Below, in pieces: positions 1-8,476 of a stretch of 36,135 nt of DNA. The notes under the pieces were generated by a model that was given only the letters and a program-made list of their open reading frames with translations, searched no databases and had not been told where the DNA came from. Numbering within the stretch: the first letter of the stretch is position 1; each line of letters begins with the position of its first letter. The stretch lies in contig NZ_JODM01000042.1 in the NCBI RefSeq assembly GCF_000717995.1, forward strand, positions 1-36,135. Direction: 5' to 3'. The position numbers and the translations under genes were made by a program. The DNA is from Streptomyces violaceorubidus. Lineage in GTDB: Bacteria; Actinomycetota; Actinomycetes; Streptomycetales; Streptomycetaceae.

Positions 1-99
1 ACACCGCAGCCCGATCGCTTACGAGATAGCGTCCGAAACAACATCAACTACGCTGACGCAAGCCGCATAACCCGTGTCCAGAACTCGGGGTCAAGGCCC
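1..99 (+). mobile_element. Right end of an IS3-family insertion sequence (cut by window edge)
   Basis: The first 99 bases match the distal end of the IS3-family element at 31912-33204 in inverted orientation: the same transposase C-terminus, then an inverted-repeat end at about 74-99 that ends in AAGGCCC. The repeat is similar but not identical to the ends of the other copy, so these are related, diverged elements. The element is inserted into an ISL3 transposase whose reading frame resumes at base 100. The left end lies outside the window, so no target duplication can be checked. Confidence 0.8.
2..70 (+). CDS. IS3-family transposase OrfB, C-terminal 22 residues (partial)
   Basis: The frame opening at base 2 reads HRSPIAYE followed by a Thr-rich tail ending LTQAA and a TAA stop at 68-70. 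The other IS3 element of this window ends HRSPIAYEQ...LTEAA, so this is the end of the DDE transposase (OrfB) of a related element. The catalytic core lies outside the window. Only identity and orientation can be read from this fragment. Confidence 0.75.
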   Translation, partial: HRSPIAYEIASETTSTTLTQAA

Positions 100-694
100 C
101 CGTGCCGTAGACGCGCCCCTTGCGTGTTGCGTACTCATCGACGCCGACCACCCGTGGGGATGGTGCCTCCGGTTCCGGCAAGGTCGTGAGCAGGCGAAGC
201 ACCGTGCTGCGGCTGACGGACACCCCGAAGACTCGTGCCATCCGGGCGCCGGCCCGGCCGGCCAGGGCGAGGCCGACCGCGACCAGCGTCGAACGCAGGC
301 GCTCGGTCCACCGGCTGTGTCGCCGGGTCAGGCCCGGTAGTTACTCGACAAACGTCCGCCGTCCGCACCCAGCGTTCCGGCAGAAGAACCGGCGGACCCA
401 CAGGCAGAGAACCATCCGCCGCCCCGCGCTGGCAACATCGGCGGGAAACCGCAGGTAAGAGCTGTGTAATCGGCTCGACTGGCTCCCACAGCTCGGACAC
501 CCCGCCTCAGTTGCCGTACCGCGGGCCTCGATGCGTATCGCCTCGTGGTTCACGTTCACCGACAGCACCGCCACGTCCGCGATCGACGGGAACAACAGCC
601 TCTCCAGCCGGAACGATGTCTCTTCCACGATGCTGAACTGTCGGCCGCTCCAAGGGCGGTGCTGATCATATTCAGGCAATCTCCGGGAGGCCAA
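100..694 (-). pseudogene. ISL3-family transposase, N-terminal part, broken
   Basis: Read on the minus strand, this is the N-terminal third of an ISL3-family transposase. It has a zinc-finger pair (CPSC near the start, then CRNAGCGRRTFVE), the helical region with GVSVSRSTVLRLL, and the first catalytic block VVGVDEYATRKGRVYGT. The intact ISL3 transposase at 29101-30708 has the same order of motifs. Two lesions are visible: an in-frame TAA at 341-343 where the intact relative has Gln (FVE-Q-VPGL), and truncation at base 100 by the IS3 element. The DDE core after the first Asp is missing. The native start is probably the GTG near 629 (VEETSFRLERLLFP) rather than the first ATG of the open frame. 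Confidence 0.8.
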
Positions 695-756
695 TCCGAG
701 CGTCAGTCGTCACTCAGCGTGCCGCCTTCACGGAAAGCGAGCCAGAACCACTACTC

Positions 757-1026
757 GTGAATAAAGCCATCCTCCACAAGGCCGGGCTCCGGACGATCCG
801 CTTCCACGACCTCCGCCACTCGACCGCCACCCTCCTCCTGGAACAGGGCGTCGACCTCGTGGTGGTCAAGGAACTCCTTGGCCACGCCCACATCGGCGTA
901 ACCGCCGGCGTCTACGCCCACGTAAGGCTCCGCCTCCAACGCCAAGCCATCGACACCCTGGGCGACGCCCTCGGCCCCACCAACGATGACCCCGACGCTC
1001 CCCCTGCCGCAGCCGTCGTCCGCTGA
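757..1026 (+). pseudogene. Tyrosine-type integrase, C-terminal fragment
   Basis: This 89-residue reading frame is the catalytic end of a phage or ICE-type tyrosine recombinase. It has box II HDLRHS (H and R of the active site), LLGHAHIGVT (second His/Trp position) and the nucleophile in GVYAHV. The N-terminal arm-binding and core-binding domains and the first catalytic Arg are absent. Coding similarity may extend a little upstream of the first GTG (frame open from about 715), but no complete gene is present. It is probably a remnant of an integrated mobile element. The fragment ends beside two copies of TTGCCGTCA and a strong hairpin. Confidence 0.75.
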
Positions 1027-1052
1027 CGTTGCCGTCAGCGTTGCCGTCAAAG

Positions 1053-1100
1053 CGCGCATGCCCACGACAACACGAATTTCTGTTGTCGTGGGCATGCGCG
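1053..1100. terminator. Perfect 20-bp-stem hairpin between convergent genes
   Basis: Bases 1053-1072 are the exact reverse complement of 1081-1100, with an 8-base loop (CGAATTTC). It sits 26 bases after the integrase stop and 37 bases after the immunity-gene stop, so it can serve as a bidirectional terminator. There is no clear U-tract on either side, as is usual in Streptomyces. A role as a recombination or IS end is the alternative. Confidence 0.6.
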
Positions 1101-1137
1101 GATCGTAATTCTCGACAGAAGCCCTACCGGACCACGT

Positions 1138-1413
1138 TCACCGAAGCAGCGATCGCATCTTCTCGGCAATTTCTGTGGCTGCCACTCTAACTTGCTCGTC
1201 ACTCAACGTACCCGCAGGCGCATCCAACTCGCCCGCATAGTGATCGTTGGCTACGTAGAACAATTCGGTGGCAGCCTCATATTGCTCGTGCGACGGAAAT
1301 GAGCCCGGGTAGTTCTTGTACAGCGGAAGGCAGACCACCGAGAACTCGGCCGCCGAGATCCTTCCCTCTGCCACTGCTGACGCGAGCACCAAGAATGGCT
1401 CTAGCTTGGCCAT
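1138..1413 (-). CDS. Immunity protein for the RHS/colicin D-like toxin
   Basis: A small acidic all-helical-looking protein of about 91 aa, beginning MAKLEPFLVLASAVAEG, with no signal peptide or membrane segment. Size, sequence character (YKNYPGSFPSHEQYEAATELFYV) and position point to the colicin D-type 'self-protective colicin-like immunity' family, which binds the toxin's tRNase active site in the cytoplasm. Its ATG overlaps the toxin stop codon as TGATG, with a GGGG Shine-Dalgarno core 8 bases upstream, so translation is probably coupled to the toxin. A GTG one codon earlier is the alternative start. The family assignment is from recalled sequence features; the immunity role follows mainly from context. 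Confidence 0.75.
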   Translation of the reverse strand: MAKLEPFLVLASAVAEGRISAAEFSVVCLPLYKNYPGSFPSHEQYEAATELFYVANDHYAGELDAPAGTLSDEQVRVAATEIAEKMRSLLR

Positions 1414-4400
1414 CACAGCTTCCCCTGTTCCATAAGGTACCGGAACTGGTCCGACGTCGGATCCGATCTCCAGGCGCCCAGCATCTGCCCGGATTCAAGA
1501 TCGACCGATACGTGACGCCCCGTATTGGGGTCCACATAGTGCCGCGCTGCGGCTCCCCGATAGGTACCTGTGATTTGAACGTTCCCCGGGTTCCTGACGA
1601 AGCTCTCCAAGGTATTCACGAAAGCCAGCTTGGTTGCCTTGCTCTCCTTTCCGGTGATCCCGAAGTCTTCAGCATGCTTGAAATGGTGAGGAACCTTGTT
1701 CGAATCGATCCAAATCGATCCACAGCCGGGTCCGCTGTTGTGAACGAGGACCGGCGTCTCGCCCGCCAGCACATAGTACGTGTGCAGGTCGTCGACTGTA
1801 AAATTGTAGGTTCTCGCGTGCTTTGCGAACGGTCGGTTAGCAGTGACGATCACGGTCTCACCGTTATCGGTGAGGAGCGTCATGCCCTTGCTGAGGTTGC
1901 GCGCTTCCACCCAGTCATTCTGGGAGGGAGACCAGAAGGGATGTTCGTGTGTGGCAGTGAGTTTTTCTATACCGTTTTCAGTGGCTATAGATAGCTCGTT
2001 GAACTTCTTGTCGTTCTCAGTGACGATGAGTTGCGTGACGCGCCGAGGCCCTGATTCTCCTGTCAGCGGGTCGGTCGCTTGTACTTCGTCACCGATTTCC
2101 ACATCTTCAATGTCTTTTGTTCGCCCGTCAGCCATGAGCACATCGGTGCCGGCCAGGAAGCAGCGGAAGCAGTCAAACTTCACACCCTTCCACTTTCCTG
2201 CGCCCTTCCATGCCCCCATCCGACCTGCAAGAAGAAAGTCGAACCCAATGTTTCCGCAGATGGGGCAAGTGTCGAGTGTGTCAATTTCCTTGATGTGCTT
2301 CCAGCCGTCATAGTACTTCGACAACTGCGAGCAAACTTCATTAGGGGCGCCACCAGAGCAGCGCTCTCTGAGGATTAGTTCGTAGCTCAGGTTGAACCCG
2401 AGGACGTTGCCCCATTGGCCGATCTTATTCTTGACGAACTGCAGACTCTTGAATTCTCCGAAGTACTTCTTGACCAGCTTTACGGGCGGCGGCGGAGCCT
2501 CTCCGTTACCCAGGTCGATCACACTGGGCGTGCCGTCGGTGTTCTCGGTGGTGCCGCTTTCGCCGCCTCTTCCGGCTGTTTCGTTGTTGACGTCGTCCGG
2601 GTCTCCGTGGAAGGCGTCGGGATCTTTGTCGAGTGGATTTTGGCCGAATCCGCCACACACGTCCTTTGGGCAAAGGCCGCGCGGGTCACTTAGCGTGGCG
2701 GGGTTGTTATTGGCGTAGGTGTACCCGTTCAACTGCTGGGAGCTGGCGAGGTTCATGACCGGGTCGACGCTGATGAAGCGCCCGATCGCCGGGTCGTACT
2801 CCCTGGCACCCAGATGCGTCAGCCCCGTGTCAGCATCCTTGGTTCCTCCGACGAATCCCTTGTCACCGACCCACGGACGGGCCTCCGAGCCGCGGGGCGC
2901 GCCAAAGAGTGTGGATTTGCGGCGGGTGACTATTTGTGCGGCGTCGGCGGTGACCTGGGTGGTGTTGGTGCCGTGGTGGTCGCTGACGAGGAAGGTCAGT
3001 TTGCCGTTCGTGCGTACGGCGATGGTGTCGTCAGCTGTGTAGTAGCGCGTTCCGGTGACGCTGCCGTTCTTGTCGAGGTGGAGTTCGTTGCCGCCGGGCA
3101 GGTACAGGGTGGTGCCGGTGGAGTCGCGGCGGACCATGCGCTGGCCGTCAGGGTCGTAGAGGTATTGGCTGACGGCAGTGCCCTGGGTGACGGACTTAAG
3201 GTGGCCTTCGTCGTCCCATCGCAGTGTCTGGGCGGCGGCTGTGCCGATCTGCCGGATTTCGGTGTTGCCCGCGTCGTCGTAGGTGAAGGTTTCCTCGTGT
3301 GCGTTGGTGCCGGTCTGGGTCACGTTGGGCAGGTTGTGCTTGCCAGCCGTTGGTGCAGCGTAGGTACGTACCGTGTCGGCGGTGGGGCCGGATGCGGTTT
3401 TGTGCTGTGTTTCGGTTTTGCGGTTGCCGACGGCGTCGTAGGTGTAGCTGCTCCAGTAGGCGTCTTGCCCGCCGACGACGGTGCTTGACGGGGTCGTGGC
3501 GCACTGTTCACCGGTGTTGGTCCAGGCTTCGGTGACGCGGGTCAGGGCGTCGAGACTGAGGCACTGGGTGTCGGTGGTGCGGGCTGCGTCCTGGCCGTAG
3601 GCGGCGGCGATGGCGGTGACGTTGCCGGCTGGGTCGTAGCTGTACTTGGTGTCTTCGATGCGCTGTGGTGCGACCTCGCGGTCGGTGTAGGCGCGGGTCA
3701 GCTGACCGGTGTGGTCGTCGTACACCCTGGTGGTCCACAGGTGCTGAGCGAACTCGCCGTACTCGCGGCGGGTGTTGCGCCCGTAGTGGTCGTAGGTCGT
3801 GTTCGAGACGAGTTGCGCATCGGGCACGCCGACGGTGTTGAGCAGGCCCGAGACTGCCGTATAGGTGTTGCTGATGGTCTCGTTTGGCAGGCCGCCCATG
3901 GAGGGCTGCTTGGTCCACATCACCTGGCCGGTATTGAGGTTGTAGGAGGTGGTCCACTTATAGGTGCCGGCGAGGCTGCCTTCGCTGGCCGGGATGGTGA
4001 CCTGGGTGAGGACGGGCTGGTAGAGGCTGTTGTACGAGGTGATGGCGGATTCGTATGCGGCGCCGTCGATGTAGCGGGTCGCCTTGGACAGTTCCCCCTT
4101 GGCGACGGTGTCGTAGGTCCACGTGGCGAGCGTGGTGGTGCCCTTCTTCAGGGCAGTCTTGCGGCCCAGGGCATCGTAGTCGGTGTGCAGTGTGATCTGG
4201 CGGGCGTCTTTGGTGTCGGTGAAGCGGTCGCCCTGGTCGTAGGTGGTGAGTGCTGAACCCGTATCGGGGTCGGTGCTGGTGGTCTGTCGGCCGCGTACGT
4301 CGTAGCCGTACGTCCAGGCGGCGCCGGAGGGGTCGGTGACCTGCTTCAGTAGCCCGCGGTTGTCGTAGGTGTACTTGGTCGCCTGAGATGTGGTGCGGTC

Positions 4401-7400
4401 GGCGTTGGTGTATTCCCTGAGTTCAGTGGTACGACCGAGTGCGTCCGTCATGGTGGTGGTGGCGATGCCACCCTTGGGCGGGACAACCGTGGTGGCGTCG
4501 CCGGTGTAGGTGGTAACTGTGCGCTTGGTCTCGTCACCGAACTTGCGGGAGATCACCGCCGTGGTCCGGCCGGCGCCGTCGTACTGGACATCGGTCGAGG
4601 CGGGATACTTCAGTTCCTGCCCCGTCACCAGGAGCGGTTCCGCGACGCCCTCGGTGTAGTACGTGCCGGATGAGCGCCAGGCGAGGCCGCGGGTGTCATA
4701 GAAGGTTTCCGAGACCAGGCGACCAGAGCGGTCGGGTGAGGTCGCCTGCGTCTGTATGTCGCGCAGGAGCCCGTCAGCGAACGCGTACGTAGTCTCGTAC
4801 TTCGCGTCGAATGTGAGGGTCTTGGTGGTGATTACGGTCGGGCTGTCGGTGCGGACCTGGTAGGTGAAGTCGTAGTTCGGCGAGTCCGGGTAAGTGACCG
4901 CGGAGCGAGTGGGAAGCCATACCTTACGGATTCGCCCGAGACCGTCGTAGGCGGTCGTGGTGACCTTGCTGTTGGCGTCTGTCACCTGTGTGGGCTGGCC
5001 ACGGAGGGGATCGAGAACCGTCGTGGTGGTGTGTCCGAGCGGATTCGTTACGAGTGACTCAGTCGGCGCTTCGCCGGTTGTCGGCGTGTAGGTGCTGGTT
5101 GTCACCTTGCCGTAGGCGTCCCCGGCAGCCGTGGCTCGCCCGTAGAGGTCGTAGCAGAGCTCGTTCTTGGCTGCGCCGCAGGTGCTGGGTACTGAGGAGA
5201 CGGTGTCGTAGCCGTCACCCTTGCCGTTGATGCGGTCGGTCTTGGTGAGCAGTCCCTTGGATGGTGCGGCGCCGAACGCGCTGTTGTCGTAGAAGGCGCG
5301 GGTGTCGTCGATGACATCGTCGGGACGGGTGATGGTGGTGCTGGTGCACTCCTTGGCCAGGGTCTCCGTTCGCGCGACCATGCTCAGCATGTGCTTGCTG
5401 GTGTTGCGGGCGTAGGTGGTGAGAGTGCACCGTTCGTCGCCGCCCTTGGCGGTGTCTCCGGTCTCGGAGACGGATTTGACCATGCCGTACTGGTCGAACT
5501 CGGTGGCTTTCTCAGTGGTGCGTGTGCCCGTGGAGACGGTGGTGCGGTCTATGGCCTTCTGGGTGCCGGTCTTGCGGGACTCGAGGGCAGGAAGACCGGT
5601 CCGACTGCGGGTGGCTGCCGGCTCGGAGCGCCACGGGGTGTAGGAGGTGGCGGAGACGAGTTTGTTGGTGTCGTCGCCGTTGTAGGTGGCCTGCTCTCGG
5701 GCCATGCCGGCGAACTGCCTGCGGTCTGTGACGGCAGTACCGGCGGAGTCCTTGACCTCGTGGCCGTCAATGCCTCGGAAGTAGCGCGTCTCGGACAGGC
5801 TTTTGGCGTCGAATCCCGATCCGGTGCGGACTTGTACCCGGCCGTATCCGCGGAAGACGGAGTAGGTACGGTCGTCTGCCTTGATCAGCTCGTCGGTGCC
5901 CTTGGTCCAGGCTGCCCCTCCGAGGTAGGCGTAGGAGGTCACCTTGTCCGGTGTAGAGGCGAGGTTGTCACCTTCGAGGATCTGGGTGGCAACGTAAGAG
6001 TTGAACCAGTCGTCCTTTGCGTCCTCGCCTTCGAAGGTCCATTTGACGTGGTAGCAGCGTGTGGTGTTGCTGTCGTCGGTGGCTGGGAGGGTGGCAGCGG
6101 TGCAGTCGGGTTCGGAGTAGTTGACCGCGACGGTGCCGCCGGCCTCGGTGGTGATCTGGTAGAGCCGCAGGCGGACGAACGGAGCCAGGCCGTCACCGAG
6201 TTTGTCGACGCGATTGGCCTTCTGCTCGCCGGCAAAGGTGACTGGGGGCAGGCTGACGGCACTGCCTGCCTTGCCCGTGCGGGTGATGGATTCCAGCCAC
6301 ATAGGGGTGGATACGCCATCACCCGAGGCGGGGAAACCCTGCTGGAGTGTCCAGGAGTCGACGTCCGTGTGGACGCCGCCAGCGAGTACCTTGGTGGTGA
6401 TGGACTTCAGGCGCTTGCGGGACCAGAAGCTGGGCGAGTATTGGTCCTTGCACTCGGTCGCGTCCGCTTTGCAGTACAGGTCGAAGGGAACGTCGGGCCA
6501 GTTCTTGGCGTACGTCTCGGTGAATGTCCCGCAGGAGGACAGGCACCTCTCGTCCACGCCGAAGTGAACCTGTCCCATCGCCTTGCCGGTGTAGACGGCG
6601 TCGTCGCGCAGACCGTAGTCGATGTGGTCCAGGTAGGCGCCGCGGTCGTAGGGGGTGACGGTGGACTTGCCGGTGGTCTCGGAGACGTTGCGGCCGTAGT
6701 TGTTGACCTCGTCCTTCCAGTAGTAGGCCATGGCGTTGCCGCGGACATCGACGACATAGTCGAGCTGCCAGCGCCACGCCTGCTGGCACCAGGCGTCGGC
6801 GAAGGCCGTGTTGTAGCAGGGCTCGCCCTCGTGGTTACCGAAGACAGGAACGGTCAGCGTCGAGTTGGTCTCCGGGTCGTCCTTCGTCTTCGGGTCATCC
6901 GTGTCAGGGCCGTGATCGCTCCAGCCCGGCAGGCGGTTGAGTCCGAAGTGGTACTGCGTCCCGTTGGTGGTGGTGATGCGCCAGTGTTCACCGGCACCGT
7001 CCTTGCCTGACGTGCCCTTGTCGTCGTTGGCTGCTCCGGTGAGCTTCTCGACCTTCTCGCCCGCGTCGGACTCCGGGTGCCACCCCTTGCCCTCCTCGTA
7101 GACCAGTTCGGTGGTCTTACCGCCCAGGGACAGGGTGGCGTTGTCGTTGTACCAGCACAGGTCACCCACCCTGGTCGTGTTCGTGGCGTCGGTCTTGTCG
7201 TCGTTGCAAGGCTTGTAGCGACGCTCGATGTAGCCCGGTTCCCAGGCCCAGCCGTCGCCCAGCCAGGACGGCTGGTTGTTGGTTGCGGCCGTCTGGCCGT
7301 CCACTGACTGTGAGCTGTAGCCGAGGCTGATGGTGGGCTGCATGCCGCCGGGCACCGACGGGACGGTGATCGGATACGACCAGTTGAACGAGCCCGTCGC

Positions 7401-8162
7401 TCCCCCTGATGACCAGGAGCCTGATGGCGTGAGTGAACTCGCCTTGTAGTTGCCCGTGGGACCGGCGGCTTCTGCCGTGGCCGCGAACACCATCGGTGCC
7501 GAAGCCTGGCTGCCGCCCGCCTTCAAGGTCACGGGTGCTGTCAGTACCCCTGCCGAGGTCTCGTTGGTGGTCGGTAGCTCGGTTTGAGTCCGGCACTTGG
7601 GGATGTCTGGCGTGGTCAAGGCGCACGCCGGCATCTGGACCAGTCGAAGGCGAGCAGCCCAGTCGCCGCCATAGGCGCCGCGGAAGGACGAGTAGTCCAC
7701 CTTCACACTCGCCGTGCCCTGCGCGGCGCCGGCGTCGGTGCGGCTCGCGGACAGCAGAACGCCGTCGACGCCCGCCGCCCGCGTCTTGTCGCGGCCGACG
7801 ACGGAGATCCGCACCTTGGCTGGCAACTGCCCCTTCGAACGGAGCGCGCCTGGAGCCTCACCAATGGAGACCGGCAGCTTGCCCGCGCGCAGGACCGCGC
7901 CCTTGCGCGGCGCGACCTCCGCTGAACCTGCGGCCGGCCAGGACACCGCAGTCGGCTTCCAGGCGTGCTGCTTGGCCGCGTCCGGACGTTTCTTTCCCCC
8001 GATGGCGACCGATTGCACTGGTACTGCTGGTGGCTGTTTCAGCCGCGGCAGATCGACGCCAGATGTCGTCTCGGCCGCCACTACAGCGGTCGGCGGCAGC
8101 ACACCAGTAATCACAACTGCAGCCAGGGTCATCACGAACCCACGCATGCCGGAACGGCTCAC
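1413..8162 (-). CDS. Secreted RHS-repeat polymorphic toxin with HINT domain and colicin D-like tRNase C-terminus
   Basis: About 2249 aa from the GTG at 8162 (preceded by GAGGGGTGGGG). The open frame continues 46 codons upstream, but only this start gives a proper signal peptide: SRSGMR, then a hydrophobic stretch to VVAAETT. Next comes a SpvB/Tc-like N-terminal part (GSFNWSYPITVPSVPGG), then many YD/RHS repeats (e.g. YDALGRKTALKKG). The RHS core terminator REYDPAIGRFISVDPV lies near residue 1790. A spacer follows, then a pretoxin HINT domain from Cys2001 (CFLAGTDVLMADG) to VLVHNS (Asn2142). The last 107 residues carry HFKHAEDFG, TGTYRGAAARHYVDPNTG and a Gly/Trp-rich end. They resemble the colicin D nuclease domain, where Lys and His of the KHA motif act on the tRNA-Arg anticodon loop (here Lys2162, His2163). 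Expected role: contact- or secretion-dependent killing of related bacteria. The target tRNA is inference. Confidence 0.88.
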   Translation of the reverse strand: MSRSGMRGFVMTLAAVVITGVLPPTAVVAAETTSGVDLPRLKQPPAVPVQSVAIGGKKRPDAAKQHAWKPTAVSWPAAGSAEVAPRKGAVLRAGKLPVSIGEAPGALRSKGQLPAKVRISVVGRDKTRAAGVDGVLLSASRTDAGAAQGTASVKVDYSSFRGAYGGDWAARLRLVQMPACALTTPDIPKCRTQTELPTTNETSAGVLTAPVTLKAGGSQASAPMVFAATAEAAGPTGNYKASSLTPSGSWSSGGATGSFNWSYPITVPSVPGGMQPTISLGYSSQSVDGQTAATNNQPSWLGDGWAWEPGYIERRYKPCNDDKTDATNTTRVGDLCWYNDNATLSLGGKTTELVYEEGKGWHPESDAGEKVEKLTGAANDDKGTSGKDGAGEHWRITTTNGTQYHFGLNRLPGWSDHGPDTDDPKTKDDPETNSTLTVPVFGNHEGEPCYNTAFADAWCQQAWRWQLDYVVDVRGNAMAYYWKDEVNNYGRNVSETTGKSTVTPYDRGAYLDHIDYGLRDDAVYTGKAMGQVHFGVDERCLSSCGTFTETYAKNWPDVPFDLYCKADATECKDQYSPSFWSRKRLKSITTKVLAGGVHTDVDSWTLQQGFPASGDGVSTPMWLESITRTGKAGSAVSLPPVTFAGEQKANRVDKLGDGLAPFVRLRLYQITTEAGGTVAVNYSEPDCTAATLPATDDSNTTRCYHVKWTFEGEDAKDDWFNSYVATQILEGDNLASTPDKVTSYAYLGGAAWTKGTDELIKADDRTYSVFRGYGRVQVRTGSGFDAKSLSETRYFRGIDGHEVKDSAGTAVTDRRQFAGMAREQATYNGDDTNKLVSATSYTPWRSEPAATRSRTGLPALESRKTGTQKAIDRTTVSTGTRTTEKATEFDQYGMVKSVSETGDTAKGGDERCTLTTYARNTSKHMLSMVARTETLAKECTSTTITRPDDVIDDTRAFYDNSAFGAAPSKGLLTKTDRINGKGDGYDTVSSVPSTCGAAKNELCYDLYGRATAAGDAYGKVTTSTYTPTTGEAPTESLVTNPLGHTTTTVLDPLRGQPTQVTDANSKVTTTAYDGLGRIRKVWLPTRSAVTYPDSPNYDFTYQVRTDSPTVITTKTLTFDAKYETTYAFADGLLRDIQTQATSPDRSGRLVSETFYDTRGLAWRSSGTYYTEGVAEPLLVTGQELKYPASTDVQYDGAGRTTAVISRKFGDETKRTVTTYTGDATTVVPPKGGIATTTMTDALGRTTELREYTNADRTTSQATKYTYDNRGLLKQVTDPSGAAWTYGYDVRGRQTTSTDPDTGSALTTYDQGDRFTDTKDARQITLHTDYDALGRKTALKKGTTTLATWTYDTVAKGELSKATRYIDGAAYESAITSYNSLYQPVLTQVTIPASEGSLAGTYKWTTSYNLNTGQVMWTKQPSMGGLPNETISNTYTAVSGLLNTVGVPDAQLVSNTTYDHYGRNTRREYGEFAQHLWTTRVYDDHTGQLTRAYTDREVAPQRIEDTKYSYDPAGNVTAIAAAYGQDAARTTDTQCLSLDALTRVTEAWTNTGEQCATTPSSTVVGGQDAYWSSYTYDAVGNRKTETQHKTASGPTADTVRTYAAPTAGKHNLPNVTQTGTNAHEETFTYDDAGNTEIRQIGTAAAQTLRWDDEGHLKSVTQGTAVSQYLYDPDGQRMVRRDSTGTTLYLPGGNELHLDKNGSVTGTRYYTADDTIAVRTNGKLTFLVSDHHGTNTTQVTADAAQIVTRRKSTLFGAPRGSEARPWVGDKGFVGGTKDADTGLTHLGAREYDPAIGRFISVDPVMNLASSQQLNGYTYANNNPATLSDPRGLCPKDVCGGFGQNPLDKDPDAFHGDPDDVNNETAGRGGESGTTENTDGTPSVIDLGNGEAPPPPVKLVKKYFGEFKSLQFVKNKIGQWGNVLGFNLSYELILRERCSGGAPNEVCSQLSKYYDGWKHIKEIDTLDTCPICGNIGFDFLLAGRMGAWKGAGKWKGVKFDCFRCFLAGTDVLMADGRTKDIEDVEIGDEVQATDPLTGESGPRRVTQLIVTENDKKFNELSIATENGIEKLTATHEHPFWSPSQNDWVEARNLSKGMTLLTDNGETVIVTANRPFAKHARTYNFTVDDLHTYYVLAGETPVLVHNSGPGCGSIWIDSNKVPHHFKHAEDFGITGKESKATKLAFVNTLESFVRNPGNVQITGTYRGAAARHYVDPNTGRHVSVDLESGQMLGAWRSDPTSDQFRYLMEQGKL

Positions 8163-8476
8163 GCCCCACCCCTCACCCTTACCAAAATTCCGCCAGACGT
8201 TAACAGGAGATCCACTTCCTCCACCAGACCCATCTTGCGTGACGACTACACCTATCGGAATTGAGCACCCAGTTGGGCAACGAAGGAATTTGAGTAACAA
8301 ACGGGATGAAAACTAGACGACTGAGACCGACCCGTCTCCCAACTCGCGGACCTAATCAGCCCGGTTGACCTGACTCGTCCCTGACGTTCCTCCAGGTCTC
8401 AGGCGGGCTGCTCGAGACCCCGCCCGGATTTCAGATATAGAGTCGCGGCCACGTTCTTCACGTTTGAAAGGGTGGT
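8163..8476. promoter_or_regulatory. Divergent intergenic region with GAGACC/GGTCTC repeats
   Basis: This 314-bp spacer separates the toxin gene (minus) from the FG-GAP protein gene (plus) and is clearly richer in A/T than its flanks. It holds two short inverted repeats made of the same word: GAGAC-N6-GTCTC at 8323-8338, and GGTCTC (8395-8400) with GAGACC (8414-8419). A possible -10 box TATAGA at 8436-8441 precedes the plus-strand GTG at 8477, without a convincing -35. No coding sequence is supported here. Confidence 0.35.

Noticed and set aside
5391..7010. Long plus-strand open frame (539 codons) opposite the RHS toxin gene
   Set aside because: It is antisense to a well-supported gene; composition is Gly/Val/Ala-rich without any domain, typical of shadow frames in high-GC DNA.
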